A stretch of DNA of 8,092 bases from Verrucomicrobiota bacterium (GTDB taxonomy: Bacteria > Verrucomicrobiota > Verrucomicrobiia > Limisphaerales > UBA1096), in contig JASLKI010000301.1 in NCBI GenBank assembly GCA_030747575.1, positions 1 through 8,092 of the forward strand, read 5' to 3'. This document shows positions 1-4,417 of this stretch, piece by piece. A program made the position numbers and the translations under genes. The stretch's first letter is position 1. Each line of letters starts with the position of its first letter. The notes beneath the pieces are model-generated. The model did not search any database, was not told the origin of the DNA, and was given only the letters and a program-made list of their open reading frames with translations.

Positions 1-16
1 GGCAGAGTCGCCGCCG

Positions 17-514
17 ATGGTGCTGCCACACAAGATCGCCACCCTGCTTTACTGCTTCGACGACGCCGACCGGCTGCTGCTGCTCGAGCGCACGCAGGAA
101 CCCAACCTCGGCAAATGGAGTCCGCCCGGCGGCAAGGTGCATGCCGATTGCGGCGAGTCGCCCTACGCCTGCGCCTGCCGCGAGGCCAACGAGGAAATGC
201 AACTCACCCTCAAGCCAGACGACCTCCACCTCACCGGTCTCGTCAGCGAGGACGGCTACGAGGGCAGCACGCACTGGTACATTTTTTTGTTCGAGGTTTT
301 GCCGCGCTTGGCCAAGCTGCCGCCGCCCTGCCGCGAGGGCCGGTTCGGGTTTTTTGACAACACCGAAATGGCCGGACTCGACGTGCCGCGCACCGACCGC
401 GAGAAACTTTGGCCGCTGTTCCAGCAGCATCGCGGCGGCTTTTTCTCCGGCCACTGCCACTGCCTCGAGAACGACGACTTCGAGTGGACGACCGAGGAAT
501 CAAACCATGACTGA
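17..514 (+). CDS. Nudix hydrolase (MutT-like NTP pyrophosphohydrolase)
   Basis: This is a cytoplasmic Nudix enzyme of 165 residues, of the kind that cleaves a nucleoside diphosphate linked to another group, using Mg2+. Seen: a hydrophobic first strand (about residues 7-12), a W-S-P-P-G-G-K entry to the Nudix box (residues 34-40), and the catalytic helix with R55-E56 and E59-E60. The box departs from the textbook GX5EX7REUXEEXGU in two ways. There are two extra residues between G39 and E47, and the usual Gly before the final hydrophobic residue is Gln (Q62). The metal-binding glutamates are intact, so activity is plausible. From memory, a 'GGK...GESP' loop of this length occurs in one branch annotated as 8-oxo-dGTP diphosphatases, but the substrate cannot be read from sequence. 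The reading frame is open to the window edge, so a start upstream of position 17 is possible. No strong ribosome-binding site precedes the ATG. The 3' end overlaps tadA by 8 bases, suggesting coupled translation. Confidence 0.88.
   Translation: MVLPHKIATLLYCFDDADRLLLLERTQEPNLGKWSPPGGKVHADCGESPYACACREANEEMQLTLKPDDLHLTGLVSEDGYEGSTHWYIFLFEVLPRLAKLPPPCREGRFGFFDNTEMAGLDVPRTDREKLWPLFQQHRGGFFSGHCHCLENDDFEWTTEESNHD
494..498 (+). promoter_or_regulatory. ribosome-binding site deciding the tadA start
   Basis: GAGGA lies 8 bases before the ATG at 507 and inside the end of the Nudix gene. It supports 507 rather than the in-frame ATG at 141 as the start of tadA. Confidence 0.7.
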
Positions 515-1004
515 CGAGCCGATCATCGACCTCAGCAGCGACGACTACTTCATGGGCGAAGCCCTGCGGCAGGCCATGAAGGCGTGGGAAGCCGGGGAGG
601 TGCCGATCGGCGCGGTGATCGTGCACGAAGGCCGCGTCATCGCCCGCGCGTTCAACCAGGTGGAACTACTCAAGGACGCCACCGCGCACGCCGAGATGCT
701 CGCCCTCACCGCCGCCGAGGAGGCGATCGGCAACTGGCGGCTCAACGGCTGCACGCTATACGCCACCAAGGAGCCGTGCCCGATGTGCGCCGGTGCGGTC
801 GTCCATTGCCGGCTCGACCGCGTGGTGTTCGGCGCGCCCGACCCCAAGGGCGGAGCCGCCGGTGGCGCGATGAACCTCCTGCAGCACGAGGGGCTCAACC
901 ACCACTGCACCATCACCGCCGGCGTCGGCGAGCAGCAATGCGCCACCGTCCTGCGCGAATTCTTCGCGGAGCAGCGCGCCAAAAAAGCCGCCGAAAGAAA
1001 TTAA
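507..1004 (+). CDS. tadA: tRNA-specific adenosine deaminase TadA
   Basis: TadA converts adenosine 34 (wobble position) to inosine in the tRNA-Arg(ACG) anticodon, in the cytoplasm. It is usually essential. The 165-residue product has the normal family length. Seen: the first zinc motif T-A-H-A-E, with H61 as zinc ligand and E63 as proton shuttle, and the second zinc motif P-C-P-M-C-A-G, with C91 and C94. The substrate-binding segment V-P-I-G-A-V (residues 32-37) is also present. The C-terminal tail is rich in Lys, Arg and Ala. The chosen ATG at 507 follows a good GAGGA ribosome-binding site at 494-498 with an 8-base spacer. The frame is open back to an ATG at 141, but that stretch is Nudix coding sequence in another frame and shows no TadA homology. 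It overlaps the upstream Nudix gene by 8 bases, so the two are very likely cotranscribed. Confidence 0.96.
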   Translation: MTDEPIIDLSSDDYFMGEALRQAMKAWEAGEVPIGAVIVHEGRVIARAFNQVELLKDATAHAEMLALTAAEEAIGNWRLNGCTLYATKEPCPMCAGAVVHCRLDRVVFGAPDPKGGAAGGAMNLLQHEGLNHHCTITAGVGEQQCATVLREFFAEQRAKKAAERN

Positions 1005-1021
1005 CCGCTTGGCCAAGCGGT
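1004..1021. repeat. 18-bp perfect palindrome in convergent gap (possible bidirectional terminator or dispersed repeat)
   Basis: ACCGCTTGGCCAAGCGGT is a perfect dyad that begins on the last base of the tadA stop codon and lies between the convergent tadA and cupin genes. As RNA it could form a 7-bp stem with a GGCC loop. No T-tract follows on either strand, so it is not a textbook intrinsic terminator. A similar palindrome preceded by the same ATTAAC lies at 2653-2664. The rest of the gap to 1077 shows nothing I can name. Confidence 0.5.
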
Positions 1022-1077
1022 AGGTTGCAGCGCAATCGCAGCAGCCCAGGACCATGTTGGATTAACGGTCGGCTGGC

Positions 1078-1443
1078 TTAAACCCAGACATCATTCCCTG
1101 CTGTCAATTGTCCACCCGCATCCCCCGTGTTGACCACACCCTTGGGTTCCACAAGCATCAGTCTGCACTCATCCCAGGCAACCGGCCTGTGCTCGACGCC
1201 CTTTGGAACGACAAACATTTCCCCGGATTCCAGCCTGACTTTCCCATCCCTGAATTCGATGTCCAGGATGCCGCTGACGACAATGAATGCTTCATCTGTA
1301 TCATCGTGGGAATGCCACACGAACTCCCCTTGAGCTTTCACCAGCTTGAACTGGTAATCGTTCATCTCGGCAATGACACGGGGCGACCAGTGTTCACTGA
1401 AACCGGAAAACTTCTCTTCAATATTCAATGCCTCGTGGTTCAT
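1078..1443 (-). CDS. small single-domain cupin protein
   Basis: This is a 121-residue, single-domain cupin (cupin_2 type beta-barrel), predicted cytoplasmic, with no signal peptide. Seen: cupin motif 1 with G39, H44, H46, E51 and G58 in the classical G(X)5HXH(X)4E(X)6G spacing, and motif 2 with G74, P80, G82 and H85. The three His and one Glu that bind the metal are all present, so it should hold a divalent metal. Such stand-alone cupins include sugar isomerase-like, dioxygenase and sensor proteins; motif content does not say which. The ATG at 1443 sits inside the stop codon of a 41-codon ORF just upstream (ATGA overlap). No good Shine-Dalgarno sequence precedes it, so translation may depend on coupling. 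The C-terminal tail after about residue 100 is rich in Gly and Val and unremarkable. Confidence 0.9.
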   Translation of the reverse strand: MNHEALNIEEKFSGFSEHWSPRVIAEMNDYQFKLVKAQGEFVWHSHDDTDEAFIVVSGILDIEFRDGKVRLESGEMFVVPKGVEHRPVAWDECRLMLVEPKGVVNTGDAGGQLTAGNDVWV

Positions 1444-1565
1444 GGACGCTTACTCTGGGTTTGTGAAGGCAGTTTATACTCCTCGGTTGCGGTGTGGATC
1501 GGTCCAGCGAAGGCAGTCGAGGCTACAAGTGAGACGGCCGTTACTGCCATCAGTGTGTGTTTCAT
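1440..1565 (-). CDS. 41-residue signal-peptide ORF, possible remnant or leader peptide before the cupin gene
   Basis: Reading the minus strand from the ATG at 1563-1565 gives 41 residues. They start MKHTLMAVTAVSLVASTAFA, a near-ideal Sec signal peptide (basic n-region, hydrophobic core, A-F-A cleavage site), followed by a mature part of only about 21 residues, GPIHTATEE... The stop TGA overlaps the cupin ATG as ATGA. The 18 bases over its start are identical to those at the start of the 155-residue ankyrin gene (2473-2490), so the leader was duplicated from, or shared with, that family. G-P-I-H-T-A resembles the beginning of an ankyrin first helix (compare L-I-H-K-A-A at residues 23-28 of that gene). 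I therefore favour the 5' remnant of a deleted secreted ankyrin protein. A genuine small secreted peptide translationally coupled to the cupin is the alternative. Confidence 0.5.
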   Translation of the reverse strand: MKHTLMAVTAVSLVASTAFAGPIHTATEEYKLPSQTQSKRP

Positions 1566-1576
1566 AAGCCTGAAGT
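1559..1576. repeat. leader repeat, copy 1 (identical to 2473-2490)
   Basis: On the minus strand this 18-mer reads ACTTCAGGCTTATGAAAC and contains the start codon of the 41-codon ORF. Similarity continues upstream for about 20 bases (GGTGG.CTG.TAA) in both copies with one gap, so a whole leader and start region was duplicated. Confidence 0.85.
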
Positions 1577-1673
1577 CAGTCGAACTTAACAGGCCACCGA
1601 AGGCGTCGCAATGCTTACAACAACGTGGCAGCGAGGTCAGAGAGGTATCGGAAGTTTCATTTCCCTTCGATTT
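1566..1673. other. gap with decayed ankyrin-cassette sequence
   Basis: No intact gene is visible here. Just after the 113-residue ankyrin gene, the minus strand has GAAGGGAAATGA at 1657-1668. This is the same string that forms the end of the 155-residue ankyrin gene and the start of the next one. It would give an ATG at 1658-1660, but that frame closes after seven codons (MKLPIPL). I read this as the vestigial start of a lost cassette. The part nearest 1566 is the duplicated leader of the 41-codon ORF. Confidence 0.5.
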
Positions 1674-1717
1674 TCACTCCGCACCAGTCTTGCCGCCGAG
1701 TTTGCGGAGGAAGTCGG
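1658..1717. repeat. ankyrin gene 3'-end repeat, copy 1 (pairs with 2013-2073)
   Basis: About 60 bases align with 2013-2073 with one single-base gap. The alignment covers the C-terminal codons (L-R-K-.-G-G-K-T), the stop region and the following ATG. In this copy the ATG leads nowhere; in the other it is the live start of the 113-residue gene. This dates the array to tandem duplication of gene-sized units. Confidence 0.8.
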
Positions 1718-2015
1718 TGGTCTCGGGATTTGAAGCCACATCAACCGGTGTTTCGCCATCAGCTCCCTTCGCATTCACATCAGCTCCCTTGGCGACCAGG
1801 AGTTCGATAATTTTGTTGTGTCCCTCAGAAGCAGCTTCGTGCAGGGGAGTCCATCCATCCTTGTCTTTTGAGTTTACATCCGTGCCAGCGGCCAAGTGCT
1901 GTTTGACAACCTCAATATTACCGTCTTCGACTGCATCGTAGATTGAAATATCTGGGGCCGGCGGCCCACACCCCGCCAACAGCACGGCTGCGATTGTGAT
2001 TAGGAGGTGCTTCAT
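1674..2015 (-). CDS. short ankyrin-repeat lipoprotein (113 aa)
   Basis: A small envelope-anchored ankyrin-repeat protein, probably a protein-protein interaction module; the partner is unknown. Seen: a lipoprotein signal peptide with lipobox L-L-A-G-C (C16), a short linker, then about three ankyrin units. The first, degenerate unit spans about residues 23-50. A canonical unit follows with D-G-W-T-P-L-H-E-A-A (53-62) and I-E-L-L-V-A-K-G-A-D-V-N (70-81). The last is a capping unit at about 84-107 with G-E-T-P-V-D-V-A. Its ATG lies within the TGA of the upstream paralog (ATGA, 4-base overlap), after an AAGGGA-like ribosome-binding site, so the two are translated from one message. The C-terminus ends at a TGA that arises where a one-base deletion relative to the paralog shifts the frame. 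The paralog's final residues ELKAEGK are lost, although their DNA is still recognisable. Confidence 0.9.
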   Translation of the reverse strand: MKHLLITIAAVLLAGCGPPAPDISIYDAVEDGNIEVVKQHLAAGTDVNSKDKDGWTPLHEAASEGHNKIIELLVAKGADVNAKGADGETPVDVASNPETTDFLRKLGGKTGAE

Positions 2016-2479
2016 TTCCCTTCAGCTTTCAATTCTTCAACCGTCTTGCCGCCGTGTTTGCGCAGGAGGTCGGCAAGTCCAATGTGATCTTTCAGGTAGG
2101 CTAGATCCAGCACGGTATAGCCGCCACCCTTCATTCTGGCATTCACATTCGCACCCCTTGCGATGAGCAGCTCAGCAACCTGCGTGTGACCTTGATCAAC
2201 CGCTGCATGCAAAGGGATCCAGCCACGCACATCTCTCGCATTGACATCCGCACGATGGGCAACAAGTAGTTCAACAACCTCGGTGTGCCCTCGATAAGCC
2301 GCCGCATGCAAAGGAGTATTTGCCGACCTAGTCTTCGAGTTTGCATCCACACCCGCATCCAGGTGTCGCCTCAATTCAATGATGCTTCCGTCAAAAGCGG
2401 CCTTGTGAATCAACATCGCGGTTGTCGTCCCACACCCCGTCAACAGCATAGCTGCAATTGTTGTTATGATGAGTTTCAT
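2012..2479 (-). CDS. ankyrin-repeat lipoprotein (155 aa)
   Basis: Paralog of the 113-residue gene that it overlaps and precedes in the message. Seen: a signal peptide with lipobox L-L-T-G-C (C16), so lipid attachment in the envelope is expected, and then about four ankyrin units. These begin near residues 20, 53, 86 and 119. Units two and three carry the consensus T/I-P-L-H-A-A at 55-60 and 88-93, and V-V-E-L-L-V and V-A-E-L-L-I helices. The fourth is a degenerate cap with Y-T-V-L-D-L-A. Each unit is followed by an A-D/N-V/A-N loop. The start ATG at 2479 follows the duplicated 18-base leader. Tandem ankyrin lipoproteins of this kind vary quickly in repeat number. Function is not known; binding of an envelope or extracellular partner is an inference from the fold and signal. 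Confidence 0.9.
   Translation of the reverse strand: MKLIITTIAAMLLTGCGTTTAMLIHKAAFDGSIIELRRHLDAGVDANSKTRSANTPLHAAAYRGHTEVVELLVAHRADVNARDVRGWIPLHAAVDQGHTQVAELLIARGANVNARMKGGGYTVLDLAYLKDHIGLADLLRKHGGKTVEELKAEGK
2013..2073. repeat. ankyrin gene 3'-end repeat, copy 2 (pairs with 1658-1717)
   Basis: The intact version: end of the 155-residue ankyrin gene (V-E-E-L-K-A-E-G-K) plus the overlapping start of the next gene. Relative to this copy, the one at 1658-1717 has lost one base between the GGK codons and the GAAGGGAAATGA string. Confidence 0.8.
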
Positions 2480-2490
2480 AAGCCTGAAGT
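2473..2490. repeat. leader repeat, copy 2 (identical to 1559-1576)
   Basis: Same 18-mer as at 1559-1576, here spanning the start codon of the 155-residue ankyrin gene. The shared bases include the CAGG stretch just before the ATG, the only ribosome-binding-like sequence present. Confidence 0.85.
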
Positions 2491-2497
2491 GCGTTAA

Positions 2498-2526
2498 AAA
2501 TTAGCAGACCACCTGTAACCGTCCAA
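2498..2526 (-). promoter_or_regulatory. candidate promoter of the ankyrin operon
   Basis: On the minus strand, TTGGAC (2526-2521) and TAATTT (2503-2498) are separated by 17 bases. TG stands one base before the second box, as in an extended -10. The match to the sigma-70 consensus is weak, but position and spacing fit a start site shortly upstream of the ATG at 2479. One arm of the inverted repeat (2509-2518) lies in the spacer, where a bound protein would block transcription. Confidence 0.3.
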
Positions 2527-2570
2527 CTCCAATCAACCAACCGAACGAGAAACGTTTCTATTACAGGTGG
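2509..2570. repeat. 10-bp perfect inverted repeat flanking a 42-base loop
   Basis: CCACCTGTAA at 2509-2518 pairs exactly with TTACAGGTGG at 2561-2570. The downstream arm for the ankyrin operon overlaps the candidate promoter and the other lies upstream of it. The arms could be two half-sites for a looping or dimeric regulator, or the stem of a transcribed hairpin. Confidence 0.6.
2548..2559. promoter_or_regulatory. candidate operator, 12-bp palindrome with central CG
   Basis: AGAAACGTTTCT is a perfect dyad with the AAACGTTT core typical of LacI/GalR-family operators (PurR-type sites share it). It lies inside the loop of the 10-bp inverted repeat, about 70 bases before the 155-residue ankyrin start. 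No LacI-family gene is in the window, so the assignment rests on the motif alone. Confidence 0.35.
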
Positions 2571-2652
2571 GCTCTTCTGTTAACCGACATATTGTGTTCC
2601 TGTATGATTGCAACCATAAATCCCAGCAAAGTAGCCGCCGAATGGAATTAAC

Positions 2653-2664
2653 GCTTGATCAAGC
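2653..2664. repeat. 12-bp palindrome GCTTGATCAAGC, related to the one after tadA
   Basis: A perfect dyad preceded by ATTAAC, as at 1004-1021 (ATTAACCGCTTG..CAAGCGGT). It lies 36 bases after the BCCT transporter stop on the minus strand. No T-tract follows. The rest of 2571-2699 contains nothing I can identify. Confidence 0.45.
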
Positions 2665-2699
2665 AGTCTCGAAACAAGCCAGCAACTATTCCGGCTCCA

Positions 2700-4235
2700 T
2701 TATTTGTTGTGCCTGAAAAGCAGGATCGTCAGTGAGACAGCCATCATCACCCCAATAAAGAGAATGGGAAGCGAAACCACGACAGAGGCTGTTTGCAAAA
2801 AAACAAGCACGTCCTTTTGCTGTTCGTTTCCTGTCAACCGACCAAGTGACAATATAACAAGTGGCAATACTCCCAGCCCAATCGCCCATACCACCCGATG
2901 CCAACGGGCAGGATGCTCGCTAGGTTTAAGTTTTCTCGTGGCGGCTGCGGCCAAGGTGTAGGAGGCAGAATCATAGGTTGTCGCCGCAAAGGAGACACAA
3001 AGCAAAAAAAAGAGCGGCAGGCTCCATTGGCCCAGCGGTAGTGACGTTATCACCTGAATCACGGCCGCATACTTGTTCTGCTCAAAGGCCTCGATGATTT
3101 TTATTCCTTGTTCCTGCTCAAGGTATAGCGAGTAGCCTCCAAGAATCATGAAGCAGATGGTGCAGCCGAGCGTCCCAAAAAACAAAACCCCCAGTATCAA
3201 TTGGCGCAATGTTCGGCCGCGGGAAATCTTGCAAATGAACATTCCCACAAATGGCCCGAGGGATAGCCACCATGCCCAATAAAAAACTGTCCATTTTTCG
3301 GTGAATGCTTTGTTTTGTGCAGGATAACCCACACCACTCATTTCCGGCAAATGGGTCATCATGAAAAGCAGACTATCAAGACCTTGCCTTGCAATGTATT
3401 TCGCCGGACCCCAGGCAACAATCATCCCCATGAGCATGAATATCAGAACGATATTTATGTTCGATAACTGCTTGATGCCCCGCTCCAAACCGACGTAGAC
3501 ACTCAGGGCGATTATGGCCACCACCAAGGCAACAGCGCCAAGAGTGATTCCGAACGATTGTTCCACGCCGAAAAACGCACCAAACGATTCGGTGATCAAT
3601 GGTGTGGTCAGACCGATGCCTGTTGTTGCCGAACCCAGAAGGCCAACCATGAACAGAATATCAATGACTCTGCCAGGCACTTTCCGGGTGCTGCCACGCA
3701 AAATTGGTCGACACGCAGAAGAAAGGTTCAATGATGATTCATTGCGAACATGATACGCGTAACCAAGGCAGACCGCCGGTAGGCAATAGAGTGACCAACC
3801 GATGATACCCCAGTGAAACATTCCGTATGAGGCTGACCATTTCAACGCTTCCTCCGAGCGTGGTTCCATCTCAAAAGGAGGGTTCTTATAGTACTCAACC
3901 CACTCAATCGTACCCCAGTAAAGTATCGCAGTGCCAATACCGGTCGAAAACAACATGGCTATCCAGCTTAATGTTGAATGTTCAGGGCGCTCATTTGATG
4001 GTCCGAGCGTGATGGATCCGAATGGTCCAAGTGCAACGAGCAGCAGAAAAAACATTACGCCGATGCCGAACCAGATGTAGAGCAAACCGGTTTTGCCCGT
4101 AATAAAAGAGAATGTCCTTGTGATTGCCTCTTGGCTGGCCTGTGGGGCTAGAAGCAACAATAGCGTGACAACGGCAATCACAATTCCCGTTGTAGTAAAA
4201 ATAAACCAATCAATCTTAGGCTCTTCAGGTTCCAT
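2700..4235 (-). CDS. BCCT-family transporter (betaine/carnitine/choline type)
   Basis: Inner-membrane secondary transporter of 511 residues with about twelve hydrophobic helices. Seen: the family signature W315-T-V-F-Y-W-A-W-W323, followed by S-R-G-R-T (338-342). The substrate aromatic box is also visible. F-H-W142-G-I-I-G-W147-S-L-Y150 matches BetP W189/W194/Y197, and W322-W323 matches W373/W374. The sixth position (BetP W377) is Leu 326. T419-T420 occupy the place of BetP T467/S468, which bind a sodium ion, so Na+ coupling is more likely than CaiT-type exchange. Parts of the sequence (the Y-W-G-T-I-E region, T-P-L-I-T-E) still look CaiT-like. Both tails are short: about ten residues before the first helix and a few after the last. 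The charged osmosensing extensions of BetP are therefore missing, which suggests nutrient uptake or constitutive import rather than turgor control. The substrate is most likely a trimethylammonium compound; which one is not determined. Confidence 0.93.
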   Translation of the reverse strand: MEPEEPKIDWFIFTTTGIVIAVVTLLLLLAPQASQEAITRTFSFITGKTGLLYIWFGIGVMFFLLLVALGPFGSITLGPSNERPEHSTLSWIAMLFSTGIGTAILYWGTIEWVEYYKNPPFEMEPRSEEALKWSASYGMFHWGIIGWSLYCLPAVCLGYAYHVRNESSLNLSSACRPILRGSTRKVPGRVIDILFMVGLLGSATTGIGLTTPLITESFGAFFGVEQSFGITLGAVALVVAIIALSVYVGLERGIKQLSNINIVLIFMLMGMIVAWGPAKYIARQGLDSLLFMMTHLPEMSGVGYPAQNKAFTEKWTVFYWAWWLSLGPFVGMFICKISRGRTLRQLILGVLFFGTLGCTICFMILGGYSLYLEQEQGIKIIEAFEQNKYAAVIQVITSLPLGQWSLPLFFLLCVSFAATTYDSASYTLAAAATRKLKPSEHPARWHRVVWAIGLGVLPLVILSLGRLTGNEQQKDVLVFLQTASVVVSLPILFIGVMMAVSLTILLFRHNK

Positions 4236-4417
4236 GAATGTGCTACCGGTTTAAGTTCAAAACCGGCCCAGGGTCTTGATGTAAGCAAACCGTAAAAAGT
4301 GGAGCCACATACTCACAATGTCAGAGCCTCAAGATTCCTAAACAGTTCGAGTCTTCCAGGATTGGTGATGGCCTCTTTGTTTTTCACAACGGGATTATTA
4401 AGCGGGATATAAATTCA
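4236..4417. other. 182-base gap between serine hydrolase and BCCT genes
   Basis: Apart from the hairpin at 4246-4266, no gene, terminator with T-tract or clear promoter is visible. The gap is long enough for the transporter to have its own promoter, so cotranscription with the hydrolase is uncertain. Confidence 0.4.
4246..4266. repeat. hairpin just upstream of the BCCT start
   Basis: CCGGTTT (4246-4252) and AAACCGG (4260-4266) form a perfect 7-bp stem with a 7-base loop, ending 10 bases before the transporter ATG on the minus strand. No T-tract follows, so a terminator is unlikely. If transcribed, the hairpin would sit where a ribosome-binding site should be and could limit translation. It may also be an operator. 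No Shine-Dalgarno sequence is visible next to it. Confidence 0.45.

Larger units (their letters stand above)
2480..2699. other. 220-base intergenic region upstream of the ankyrin operon
   Basis: No gene is supported. The half nearest the ankyrin genes carries the leader repeat, candidate promoter, inverted repeat and palindrome listed separately. The other half follows the BCCT stop. There TAATG overlaps the stop and starts a four-codon frame, M-E-P-E-stop, which echoes the first four residues of the BCCT protein (MEPE). It is too short to count as a gene. Confidence 0.5.

Noticed and set aside
141..506. In-frame upstream extension of tadA giving 287 residues
   Set aside because: The extra part overlaps the Nudix gene in another frame and has a low-complexity Ala/Arg/Thr shadow composition. 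The ATG at 507 has a proper ribosome-binding site and gives the normal TadA length.
1009..1030. tRNA D-arm-like string GGCCAAGCGGTAGG after tadA
   Set aside because: No anticodon stem, T-arm (GGTTCGA-like) or acceptor pairing can be built around it. It is explained by the palindrome.
1108..1941. 277-residue plus-strand open frame
   Set aside because: It runs antisense across the cupin and an ankyrin gene, both of which show clear motifs and lipoprotein or metal-binding residues on the minus strand. The translation has no recognisable domain.
3514..3753. Plus-strand open frame inside the BCCT gene
   Set aside because: It is antisense to transmembrane helices of an intact transporter, with no domain or start signal.
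2700..4235. Lys 255 of the BCCT protein as evidence for CaiT-like, sodium-independent exchange
   Set aside because: It may align with CaiT Arg 262, but a basic residue here also occurs, as I recall, in Na+-coupled members, and the T419-T420 pair argues for a sodium site.
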